Source: Acidobacteriaceae bacterium (GTDB taxonomy: Bacteria > Acidobacteriota > Terriglobia > Terriglobales > Acidobacteriaceae). From it: 10,993 bases of DNA. Under the pieces are notes generated by a model. It was not told the DNA's origin. It searched no databases and saw only the letters and a list, made by a program, of their open reading frames with translations. Shown piece by piece: positions 1-7,102 of this stretch. Position numbers and translations under genes: made by a program. The stretch covers positions 1-10,993 of the forward strand of contig JAOAPJ010000281.1 in the NCBI GenBank assembly GCA_025462805.1, written 5' to 3'. How positions within the stretch are numbered: position 1 is the stretch's first letter; each line of letters begins with the position of its first letter.

Positions 1-442
1 TTTTGAGAACAATATGCACACAGAATTTCGGGATGCCCGGTGACAGGGTTTTTTTTCGAAATTGTTGACTTTAGAGCTTTTCCAGCTCGGACAACTGTGT
101 ATCATCCGCTTAAGAAATCACCTTGAAACTTGGTTGCGGTTATTAACTCCGTGAGCAAGAAGAGGAGTAAGCGGCAGTTACATTCTCCGCGAGAAGACCC
201 TCGCATTTGCCGCATTACTTCCGTCACCTGAGTTAGACCTGCCTCCGCAGGCCCCACTCGAGCTGCGCCTGGATAAGTGCACGCCCTTGCTTTGCCGCTG
301 AGCTTGTCAAGCCTTGGATAAGCCTGAACCGGTAACACTGCCTAGCTGAGTTGACGCTCGGCTAATTTCGGCCCGTGCAGAGATAGGACGGACCAGGACA
401 GCTAGATAAAAAACCCCGGGTAAATCCCCCCGTAGGAGAACC
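1..442. other. Leading intergenic region, no convincing gene
   Basis: No open frame here has protein-like composition together with a ribosome binding site. A run of eight T (49-56) follows a very weak CCC/GGG stem and could be the tail of a terminator for a gene outside the window. TTGACT (65-70) and TTGACG (351-356) resemble -35 boxes, but neither has a good -10 at 16-18 bp. An 8-bp direct repeat, TGGATAAG, occurs at 270-277 and 315-322. Between the copies is the short inverted repeat GCTTG-T-CAAGC (302-312). The last 100 bases may be a long leader for the secreted protein, but I cannot fix a transcription start. Confidence 0.5.
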
Positions 443-1543
443 ATGTTGCGCATTCAAAGCAAACTTTCAATTTTGGCCCAGGCACGCAGGCTTAGGCTGG
501 TTCTGGCACTTCTCGCCACGCCGTCGGCGCTGTTGTTTTCGCAGCCCGCATACGCAGCTGATATCACAGTAGCCAGTCCGGCGAACGGCGCGACCACCGC
601 GTCTCCCGTATGGGTACGGGCGCACAACATCGGTTGTGACGGCCTCCAGCCTACCGCCTTCGGCTACTCGGTCGACAACAGCAGCAGCCTCATCGGAGGC
701 GTGACACCGTTCGACATCGACGTCACCACACAGGCCATCGGAAACGGAACCCACACCATCCATTTCAAGTCGTGGACCACAAACGGGGTCTGTCCGGTGG
801 TCAGCACGACATTTACCGTCGGCGGCGGCACCTCGCCCACAGCAAGCAGCACGGGCTCCTCATCGACGACCGCGTATACCACAGCGTCCATTCCGTCCTA
901 TGCCCAGAACACTGGGGATATGGACGCCCAATACTGGAAGTTCGAGCATGACGGCGGCACGCCGGGATGGTCTTCCGGTTCCTCCGTCTATCCCACCTCT
1001 GCAGGCGGCTGGGGTTCGGTTCGGGAGTTCTACATGACCTACTCGAACCATGGCGGCGAACGGTGGCACGTGTCGGACGGCAGCGCAAACAACTCCAACA
1101 ACTTCGTCCTGGATACGTACGTGTTCATCAAGAATCCGGACCAGGTACAGAACCTGGAGTTGGACGTCAACGAAACCCTCAGCACGGGGGAGAACATCCT
1201 CTTCGCGACGCAGTGCTCCAGCATCACCGGCACCTGGGAGTGGGCCTACGTATCGGGCGGTCCTCACTGGAAATCCTCCAACGTCCGGTGCAATCCGCGG
1301 AGCTGGTCGGCCAACACCTGGCACCACGTCCAGATCGGCATGCATCGGAGCGGCTCGACGGTCTACCACGACTACGTCAACCTGGACGGCGCGCACGCCA
1401 CCTTCTCCGGTGCGGTCGGCAACGGTGGTCAATGGCTGGGCTGGGCAAGGGGTGCTGTCGTGACCAACTACCAGGTTGACGGCGAGTACGGCAGCGGATC
1501 CGTCAGCAGCTACATCAACAAAATGACGGTCTACCACTGGTAA
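443..1543 (+). CDS. Secreted Ig-like/ConA-like lectin domain protein
   Basis: This is a 366-residue exported protein of unknown substrate. Residues 1-38 form a Sec signal peptide with a basic N-region, a hydrophobic core at about 19-32, and an AYA-A cleavage site after residue 38. Residues 40-126 look like a bacterial Ig-like beta-sandwich with two cysteines, C65 and C117, that could pair. A Ser/Thr/Gly-rich linker (about 127-158) leads to a C-terminal domain (159-366) rich in Trp, Tyr and Gly. That domain has the TWHHVQI signature and following strand pattern of LamG/concanavalin A-like folds, and a second cysteine pair, C258 and C283. The ATG at 443 follows AGGAG (434-438) at good spacing. 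A strong terminator follows, so the gene is probably monocistronic. From memory, this domain pair recurs in acidobacterial secretomes. Polysaccharide or cell-surface binding is inference, and no catalytic residues can be named. Confidence 0.85.
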   Translation: MLRIQSKLSILAQARRLRLVLALLATPSALLFSQPAYAADITVASPANGATTASPVWVRAHNIGCDGLQPTAFGYSVDNSSSLIGGVTPFDIDVTTQAIGNGTHTIHFKSWTTNGVCPVVSTTFTVGGGTSPTASSTGSSSTTAYTTASIPSYAQNTGDMDAQYWKFEHDGGTPGWSSGSSVYPTSAGGWGSVREFYMTYSNHGGERWHVSDGSANNSNNFVLDTYVFIKNPDQVQNLELDVNETLSTGENILFATQCSSITGTWEWAYVSGGPHWKSSNVRCNPRSWSANTWHHVQIGMHRSGSTVYHDYVNLDGAHATFSGAVGNGGQWLGWARGAVVTNYQVDGEYGSGSVSSYINKMTVYHW

Positions 1544-1564
1544 GGTAGAGCGTCTGCACCACCC

Positions 1565-1593
1565 AAATGGCCGCCCTAAGGGGCGGCCATTTT
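1565..1593 (+). terminator. Intrinsic terminator after the secreted protein gene
   Basis: A perfect 12-bp inverted repeat (AAATGGCCGCCC at 1565-1576, GGGCGGCCATTT at 1581-1592) encloses a four-base TAAG loop and runs into a short T stretch. It starts 22 bases after the stop codon. Because the stem begins with A and ends with T residues, it could also terminate transcription from the opposite direction. Confidence 0.85.
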
Positions 1594-1704
1594 GCTTGCT
1601 TGCCCGCTGCTTCCGTCCTTCTCAGCTCCAGACCGATCCGTCCGTTTGTTCACCCCCCCAACCCGTTCCCCAGCGGGAAGCCGTCTGTGCCACAACGCAG
1701 TCCC

Positions 1705-1734
1705 GTGAAAGCGGACCGGCCTGCGGACTAGAAT
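1705..1734 (+). promoter_or_regulatory. Candidate sigma-70-type promoter for the EF-G paralogue
   Basis: TAGAAT (1729-1734) matches five of six bases of the -10 consensus. GTGAAA (1705-1710) matches four of six of the -35 consensus, at 18-bp spacing. A start near 1741 would give a leader of about 95 bases before the ATG at 1837. This was found by eye in a GC-rich stretch and is only a candidate. Confidence 0.35.
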
Positions 1735-1822
1735 GTCGGCTTCCGCCCGGGAGGTCTTCCGGTGATCCCGTAAGAAGATCCCTCTCGCGGAGAGATGCTG
1801 ATGGGCATCGTCCTACTTGATC

Positions 1823-1828
1823 AGGAGG
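1823..1828 (+). promoter_or_regulatory. Strong Shine-Dalgarno that sets the EF-G paralogue start
   Basis: AGGAGG lies eight bases before the ATG at 1837. Two in-frame ATGs further upstream (1795 and 1801) lack such a site and would put 12-14 residues of unrelated sequence before the G-domain. The start is therefore placed at 1837. Confidence 0.8.
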
Positions 1829-1836
1829 AACTTCGG

Positions 1837-3957
1837 ATGAAGACCTATGCAGGATGCGACATACGGAATGTGGCGGTGGTCGGCCACGCGCACGCCGGCA
1901 AGACCTCACTCATCGCCTCCGTCCTGAAGACGGCAAAGATGTCTCCCGGCGCGCGGTCGGAGAACGGCGGCGGGGCGCACGATGAAGACGAGATCGCACG
2001 CGGCATGACCATGTCCAACTCCGTTGCCTTCGCAGAGTGGAGCGGCCTGAAGGTGAACCTGCTGGACACGCCCGGCTTTCACATGTTCGTCCACGAGGTG
2101 CGTGCCGCCCTGTTGGCCGCCGAGACCGCCGCGATCGTGGTCAACGCGCAGACCGGCATCGAAGCCATTACGGACCGCGTCTGGAACTTTGCCGCCGAGG
2201 TCAGCCTGCCGCGCGTCATCGTTATCAATCAGGCTGACCACCCCAAAGCGGACTCCCGCGTCGGAAGAATGGAGATGCTGGAGGGCATGCGCGAGCACTG
2301 GGGGAGGCAGGTCGTTCCCGTGCAGCTGCCCATCATCGACCAGCATGGTTTTCACGGCATCGTCGATCTGGTCACCATGGACGCGTTCCTCTACACACCG
2401 GACGGAGATGGACGCGGCACCCGCGCCGCCATCCCGCACATGCTGGAAAACGACGCGAAGGCGGCTCATGAGGCACTCATCGAGCTCGTCGCCGAAGGCA
2501 AGGACGAGCTGATGGAGGAGTTCTTCGCCGTCGGCACCATTCCTGAGGAGCACTTGATCAGCGCGCTGCACGAGGCTATTCGCGAGGACAGAATCTTCCC
2601 CGTGCTTTATGCCAGCGGCATGCGCAACGTCGGCACCGACCATCTCATGGACTTCCTCAAGGTGTACGCGCCCTGCCCGCAGGAGCGGGCTCCCTTCGCG
2701 GCACGCAATGCCGCGCGGCACGCGGGCAATGGCAGCTCGCCCGACCGTGTCACCCGCCGCGTCGAGGACAATGGCCCCGCGACACTCTTCTTCTTCAAGA
2801 CCATGATCGATCCCTTTGCCGGCCGGATCTCGCTGTTCAAAGTGATCAGTGGCTGTATCAAGAACGACATCTCGCTGGAGAACTACAACCGCGGCGAGAC
2901 CGAGAGGCTGGCTCATCTCTCCATCGTGCAGGGCCGCAAGCTCAGCGAGGTAGGCGAACTGCATGCCGGAGATGTCGGTGCCGTGGCCAAGCTGCGTGTC
3001 ACGCAGACCGGCGAGACGATGGGAGCGAAGGGGCATGACGTGCTGATCGAGCCGGCCGCCGTCCCGGAGCCGGCTATGACTTACGCAATCGAACCGAAGT
3101 CGCGTGCCGATGAAGACAAGCTCGCGCCTGCCTTGCACAAGCTGATGGAAGAGGATCTGCTGCTCCGCTTCTATCGTGATCCGCAGACCAACGAATTCCT
3201 GCTCGCCGGTGCGGGACAGTTGCACATCGAGACGGTCGTCTCACGTCTCAAGCGCAGGTTCCATACTGAAGTGACGCTCAAGTCGCCCAAGGTCCCCTAT
3301 CGCGAGACCATCCGCATCAAAGCCACGGGCCATGGACGCCACAAGAAACAGACCGGTGGCCACGGACAGTTCGCCGATTGCAAGATAAACATCGAGCCGC
3401 TTCCCCGCGGCAGCGGCTTTGAGTTCGTCGACGACATCTTCGGTGGCGCCATTCCCCGCCAGTTTGTCCCGGCTGTCGAAAAGGGCATACAGGAGTCGGC
3501 CGCGCGCGGCTACCTCGCCGGCTATCCGCTGGTGGATTTTCGTGCCACCGTCTTTGACGGCAGCTACCACGACGTCGATTCGAGCGAGATGGCCTTCAAA
3601 ATCGCCGGGCGTCTCGCCCTCCGCGCCTGCATGGAGCAGGCCCGGCCCTCGCTGCTGGAGCCGATCATGCGTGTCGAGATCGAGGCTCCGGACGAGTGTA
3701 CCGGCCCGCTGATCGGCGACCTGAACGGCCGTAGAGGTCGCGTCCAGGGAATGGAGAGCGCCGGTACCGGAACCATCATTCGCGCGCAGGTTCCTCTGGC
3801 CGAAATGCTGACCTACGGCGTCACCCTTACCTCAACGACCCACGGCCGCGGCAACTATCGCATGGAGATGGACCACTACGATTTCGCTCCGACCGCGGTC
3901 GCCGACAAGATCGCCGCAGGCATGAAGCGTGCCGCCGCAGAAGATTCGGACGCATAA
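1837..3957 (+). CDS. fusA2: Elongation factor G paralogue (EF-G2-like translational GTPase)
   Basis: This 706-residue protein has the full EF-G length (about 700) and domain order, and acts in the cytosol on the ribosome. The G-domain motifs are recognisable but altered. The P-loop is GHAHAGKT (16-23), where EF-G normally has AHIDAGKT. Switch I is RGMT (55-58). G3 is DTPGF (77-81), with Phe in place of the catalytic His and a His one residue later. G4 is NQAD (131-134) in place of NKxD. Domain IV keeps the GSYHDVDSSE tip (575-584), so H578 matches E. coli H583, which contacts the decoding site. The elongation factor domain II, III and V regions are present. A paralogue with a Tyr or Phe at the G3 His is known in the FusA2/EF-G2 class, which supports this call. 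Its exact task (translocation under stress, recycling, or another) cannot be read here. The housekeeping fusA is presumably elsewhere in the genome. Confidence 0.9.
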   Translation: MKTYAGCDIRNVAVVGHAHAGKTSLIASVLKTAKMSPGARSENGGGAHDEDEIARGMTMSNSVAFAEWSGLKVNLLDTPGFHMFVHEVRAALLAAETAAIVVNAQTGIEAITDRVWNFAAEVSLPRVIVINQADHPKADSRVGRMEMLEGMREHWGRQVVPVQLPIIDQHGFHGIVDLVTMDAFLYTPDGDGRGTRAAIPHMLENDAKAAHEALIELVAEGKDELMEEFFAVGTIPEEHLISALHEAIREDRIFPVLYASGMRNVGTDHLMDFLKVYAPCPQERAPFAARNAARHAGNGSSPDRVTRRVEDNGPATLFFFKTMIDPFAGRISLFKVISGCIKNDISLENYNRGETERLAHLSIVQGRKLSEVGELHAGDVGAVAKLRVTQTGETMGAKGHDVLIEPAAVPEPAMTYAIEPKSRADEDKLAPALHKLMEEDLLLRFYRDPQTNEFLLAGAGQLHIETVVSRLKRRFHTEVTLKSPKVPYRETIRIKATGHGRHKKQTGGHGQFADCKINIEPLPRGSGFEFVDDIFGGAIPRQFVPAVEKGIQESAARGYLAGYPLVDFRATVFDGSYHDVDSSEMAFKIAGRLALRACMEQARPSLLEPIMRVEIEAPDECTGPLIGDLNGRRGRVQGMESAGTGTIIRAQVPLAEMLTYGVTLTSTTHGRGNYRMEMDHYDFAPTAVADKIAAGMKRAAAEDSDA

Positions 3958-4084
3958 GCGAGGTACAGGCTTGCGGGAGGTCTGCTGGAGGCGGCCTTTG
4001 GCGATTTAGAGTAGAGAAGCTGCTCCCTCCCAGCGCAGCCTGATTCCTGCCGCTGATCGTGGCGGCGAATCGGAGTAGACCTGC

Positions 4085-4969
4085 ATGCTTCGATACATCC
4101 CCGTTGTCGATGCCTTCGCGGAGCGCGTGCGCAGGCAGCCGGAGCGGCCGCCCTATGCATCGCTCCTGAGGCGGGAGATCACAGCGCGCGCTTCGGCCTG
4201 GGCGCAGAAGCAGGGTGTCCCCTGGCAGTGCTCAACCGGACAGAGTGCCGCCGTGCTCTTCTGTGAGGAAGAGGACGGCCGCCACGGCAACTTCTTCCCT
4301 GCCGCCTATCAACGGATCCTCGCTACGCCCTCGTGGCGCCGCCGCCTCCGGAAGACGCACACTTCTGCCCGTCGCTACCTGGCCACCCACGACCCGGATC
4401 GCCGCGAGCTCGACGCGGCCACCAGCTCGGACGCTCTGCTGATGAGCATCTTCTGTCACCCCAGCGCCTTCACGGGCTCAAGTTCATTGCGCCATCTGCT
4501 GGGCACGGAGGCCCCGGAGCGACTCGAATTCGGCTACATGCCACGGATTCCGCTCATCACTCGTCACGTCGAGCGCACCGAGGTCGATCTGCGCATCGGC
4601 CATCTGCTGATCGAAGCCAAGCTGACCGAGAACGACTTCCAGACCGTCCGGAGGCCGCGCATGAAGCGCTACCTCGATGTGCATGACATCTTCGCCTTGG
4701 AGGACCTTCCCTGCTCGGGCGACCTGCTGTTGCACTACCAACTGCTGCGTGGCGCTCTAGCGGCCCACGCCCAACCCGAGCGTCGCTACTGCCTTCTCTG
4801 CGATGCTCGGCGGCCTGACCTCATTGACGCGTGGTACGCGGTGATGCGTGCGGTGCGGGAGGTTGAGCTTCGCAGTCGGTTGACCGTCGTCACGTGGCAG
4901 GAGATCGCCCGGGCTCTGCCATCGCCACTGCAGGTCTGGCTCAGCGAAAAGTACGGCATCGAACCGTAA
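4085..4969 (+). CDS. PD-(D/E)XK nuclease-like protein (possible PGN_0703-type)
   Basis: This 294-residue soluble protein has no signal peptide or membrane segment. The core TEVDLRIGHLLIEAKL (165-180) fits a PD-(D/E)XK nuclease site, with D168, E177 and K179 in a D-x8-EAK pattern on a beta-hairpin. Q219 in HYQLLRG (217-223) sits in a following helix, where such nucleases often place a further polar residue. A final strand reads VVTWQEIA (268-275). The N-terminal 110 residues are very rich in Arg and could contact nucleic acid. The overall pattern resembles what databases call PGN_0703 family putative restriction endonuclease, as I recall it. No partner methyltransferase or helicase is visible. 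GGAG at 4072-4075 precedes the ATG by nine bases. The gene follows the EF-G paralogue after 127 bases on the same strand and may be co-transcribed with it. The fold is fairly likely. A restriction role is only a guess. Confidence 0.7.
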   Translation: MLRYIPVVDAFAERVRRQPERPPYASLLRREITARASAWAQKQGVPWQCSTGQSAAVLFCEEEDGRHGNFFPAAYQRILATPSWRRRLRKTHTSARRYLATHDPDRRELDAATSSDALLMSIFCHPSAFTGSSSLRHLLGTEAPERLEFGYMPRIPLITRHVERTEVDLRIGHLLIEAKLTENDFQTVRRPRMKRYLDVHDIFALEDLPCSGDLLLHYQLLRGALAAHAQPERRYCLLCDARRPDLIDAWYAVMRAVREVELRSRLTVVTWQEIARALPSPLQVWLSEKYGIEP

Positions 4970-5030
4970 ACCGTCGCGCTCCCCGGAGCTGGATCATCGC
5001 TCGGTTGCCCCTTACATCGCTGATGTGCAC

Positions 5031-5528
5031 CTACTGTCTAGGGTGCGGAAACGCGTAAACATCCCCGCCCGCCAGCGGCAGCCGGGGGCGAGCGCGGCGA
5101 GTCCATCCGAGGGTGAAGTTGATCACCTTGTCCTCGCTTTGCTGCGGAAGCTCCTGGCCCAGTCTGGAAGACGCAGTCATGCGCGCAACGTTGCCCAGCA
5201 ATACACGAGGGTCCGGCAGGGTGCTGCTGAGGCCCTTGGGGCATCCACCGCCCAGGTCTGCTACGACCAGGGAGGGCAGCGCAGGATGAATCTCCTGAAG
5301 CGTCTTCATCAGCCGCCGCGTGCGTTCCGATCCAATCGAGTGGCATAGAAGCGCAAGGTCGCACTCACGTATCACCCCTTCTTCTACCAGCGCATTGCTC
5401 CGCGCCAGAACGACCTCATACCCGGCAGCCTTCAAAAGCAGTTCGCGGGAACGAAGCAGCAACGCGTCCTCCCCGATGCAGAGGATGCGAGTGCGGTGGC
5501 GAGACCACCTTGTCGTCACGTTCGTCAT
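5031..5528 (-). CDS. Receiver-like protein without the phospho-acceptor Asp
   Basis: This 165-residue protein has an N-terminal region (about 13-115) that follows the alternating beta/alpha pattern of CheY-like receivers, with a RILCIGED strand and turn (14-21). The strand that normally ends in the phospho-accepting Asp reads CDLALLCHSI (56-65), with Cys62 at that position. The conserved Lys-Pro near the end of the domain is also not evident. It therefore probably cannot be phosphorylated in the usual way. The last 50 residues have no recognisable output domain. The ATG at 5528 has AAGGTG seven bases upstream. An in-frame ATG at 5564 would add 12 residues behind a weaker GGGA. The gene converges on the nuclease-like gene across a 61-bp gap that contains the GC-rich palindrome GCTCCCCGGAGC (4978-4989). 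Pseudo-receivers of this kind are, from memory, frequent in acidobacteria. The role is unknown. Confidence 0.68.
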   Translation of the reverse strand: MTNVTTRWSRHRTRILCIGEDALLLRSRELLLKAAGYEVVLARSNALVEEGVIRECDLALLCHSIGSERTRRLMKTLQEIHPALPSLVVADLGGGCPKGLSSTLPDPRVLLGNVARMTASSRLGQELPQQSEDKVINFTLGWTRRARPRLPLAGGDVYAFPHPRQ

Positions 5529-5575
5529 GATTGTGCACCTTGCGGACTCGCTGCCCGGCGACATCGTTCCCGGCC

Positions 5576-5589
5576 GCTCAGCGCTGAGC
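5576..5589. repeat. 14-bp perfect palindrome upstream of the receiver-like gene
   Basis: GCTCAGCGCTGAGC is a perfect palindrome lying 12 bases upstream of the alternative ATG at 5564 and about 48 bases upstream of the preferred ATG at 5528. Its place fits an operator or a leader hairpin for the minus-strand gene. No regulator can be named. Confidence 0.4.
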
Positions 5590-5719
5590 CGCAGGTCAAA
5601 ACCTCGCTGTCTGGCGGGAAGTACATCGCGGAAAGCTCGTAAGTAACTCAGGCTAAGACGAGCCGCGAGGTGCGCGTCACTAGGCGGAACCCTAGCTGGG
5701 GGCTCTCATTGCGCGGCAC

Positions 5720-5733
5720 CAGAGTTGACTCTG
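5720..5733. repeat. Inverted repeat downstream of the iron transporter gene
   Basis: CAGAGT and ACTCTG flank a two-base centre. The arms are too close for a normal RNA hairpin, so a protein-binding site is the likelier reading if it is functional. It lies 50 bases past the transporter stop codon, in the 218-bp gap shared with the receiver-like gene. No T-tract terminator was found in this gap. Confidence 0.3.
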
Positions 5734-5782
5734 CAGATGACCATTGCACGCTTGCTGTTTTGCTTGCAGAAGCATTCCTGCG

Positions 5783-7012
5783 TCAAGCGCCGATCCGGCC
5801 CAGCGCAAGACCGATGGCATAGGTCACCCCGCCCTCCAGCGCCCCCACGAACGTCATCTCCAGTCCGCTGCTCCACCAGGAACGGATCGTGATGAGTGAC
5901 TTGGCTGCCCCCACAGCAAAGTGAGCGAGCAGCGACACCACGGCCGCGATCACCACCGCCGGGAGGCCGGAGGTAAAGAAGAATGGCACGATGGGCACAA
6001 AGGCGCCCACTGCCGTCGAGAGTGCGCCCGAGATAGCCGAGGTCCATGGCTTGCTCAGTCCCTCTTCCGTCGTGCCAAGACGCTCCCGTGCCAGCGCCTG
6101 CACCAGCCGCTTCTTGTCCCGGGCGAGGTGCTCCACGAACCGCTCGGCGTCTTCCGCACTCAGGCCGCGCGTCTGGTAGGTCAGCGCGAGCAGCTCCCGA
6201 GCCTCGGCTTCGTTCAGCGAGACCGCCTCCTCCTCGCGCGCGTACTCCGCTTCGTAGATCTCCCGCTGACTCTTCGCCGCAAGATAGGCGCCTGAACCCA
6301 TCGAGAGAGCGCTGGCAATCATCCCGGCGAGGCCTGCAATCAGCACAAAGTGGCTGTTGCCCAGCGTGGCGCCGGAGACGCCCGAGACGATGCCGAAGAT
6401 CGCTCCCAACCCGTCGTTCACGCCGTAGATGGCGTCGCCGATCCAGCTCGCCGCCCGCGGCTGCCCTGCGTCACGTGCGGTGATCAGTTCATCCAGCGCG
6501 CGCTGCGCCTCCTCGGTGGTCAGCTGCGGCATAGGACGCACGCCGCGGATCAGGCTGCCCAGCACCCGGTAGTGGTCCTGCTCATCCGCGACTACCTCGT
6601 GCAGGATGCGAAGACTCGGTTGATCGCCCAGCTCACGAAGCTGCCGCCCATACTTGGCGATGTCGCGGCTCTCCTCGAGCTCTAGACGCCGTAGCGCCAG
6701 CGCGTCGCCGCCGATGCGAGCGGTCAGCGTGTCTGCTTCCCCACTCTCCGGTCCGCTGTAGTGGGGCACGGCAGCGCCAATCTCTTCCAGCCGCTTGGCC
6801 CAAAGGTCGGCGTGATGCTTCTCGGCGCGGGCCAGTCCGCGCAAGGAGCTCCTGCGTTGCGGATCCGTCTCCCGCGCTGCCAGCGTGCTATAGGTGTGGA
6901 AGCCTGACATCTCGGCCTGCCAATTCCCCTGCAGCGCTTCGATCAGGCGGTTCTGTGCTCTTCCCGGTGCATTCAGGGACCTACCAGCCAATTCTTCCTC
7001 CAGCTCATCCAC
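5783..7012 (-). CDS. mbfA: Ferritin-like/VIT-family membrane iron transporter (MbfA type)
   Basis: This 409-residue fusion has an N-terminal ferritin-like (rubrerythrin-type) domain and a C-terminal VIT1/CCC1 transporter domain. Di-iron ligands can be placed at E34, E64-x2-H67, E113 or E114, and E144-x2-H147. The membrane part starts near 190 with YGVNDGLGAIFGIVSG (196-211). It continues with about five helices (190-215, 221-245, 323-345, 348-373, 380-405). A charged metal-binding stretch (247-313) follows the SMGSGAYLAAKSQRE segment (237-251) typical of VIT. Family members MbfA of Agrobacterium and Bradyrhizobium export iron across the inner membrane and protect against iron and peroxide stress. 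That role here is by homology. The upstream in-frame codon is a stop, so the earliest start is GTG at 7012, with a poor binding site. TTG at 6991 (residue 8) has GGAGGA just upstream and is a real alternative. The cupin gene lies 90 bases upstream on the same strand. Confidence 0.9.
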   Translation of the reverse strand: MDELEEELAGRSLNAPGRAQNRLIEALQGNWQAEMSGFHTYSTLAARETDPQRRSSLRGLARAEKHHADLWAKRLEEIGAAVPHYSGPESGEADTLTARIGGDALALRRLELEESRDIAKYGRQLRELGDQPSLRILHEVVADEQDHYRVLGSLIRGVRPMPQLTTEEAQRALDELITARDAGQPRAASWIGDAIYGVNDGLGAIFGIVSGVSGATLGNSHFVLIAGLAGMIASALSMGSGAYLAAKSQREIYEAEYAREEEAVSLNEAEARELLALTYQTRGLSAEDAERFVEHLARDKKRLVQALARERLGTTEEGLSKPWTSAISGALSTAVGAFVPIVPFFFTSGLPAVVIAAVVSLLAHFAVGAAKSLITIRSWWSSGLEMTFVGALEGGVTYAIGLALGRIGA

Positions 7013-7102
7013 TCACCAGCTTGTCCATGGAACGCGATTCTAGAGGCGGCGGTGCCTCCAAGGCGTCCGGGATCCCCGCAGCTCCGATCCTGCCGGCCTC
7101 AT

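Noticed and set aside
30..60. Intrinsic terminator ending in eight T
   Set aside because: The stem is only three or four base pairs, too weak to call alone. It is noted in the region entry only.
860..1537. Minus-strand frame of 225 codons inside the secreted protein gene
   Set aside because: It mirrors the plus-strand gene in GC-rich sequence and shows no recognisable domain. The plus-strand protein has a signal peptide, domains and a ribosome binding site.
1795..1836. Longer N-terminus for the EF-G paralogue from ATG 1795 or 1801
   Set aside because: AGGAGG sits directly before ATG 1837, and EF-G proteins begin shortly before the P-loop, as the shorter form does.
1906..3225. Minus-strand frame of 439 codons opposite the EF-G paralogue
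   Set aside because: The EF-G homology on the plus strand is decisive. The antisense frame has no domain-like pattern and arises from codon bias.
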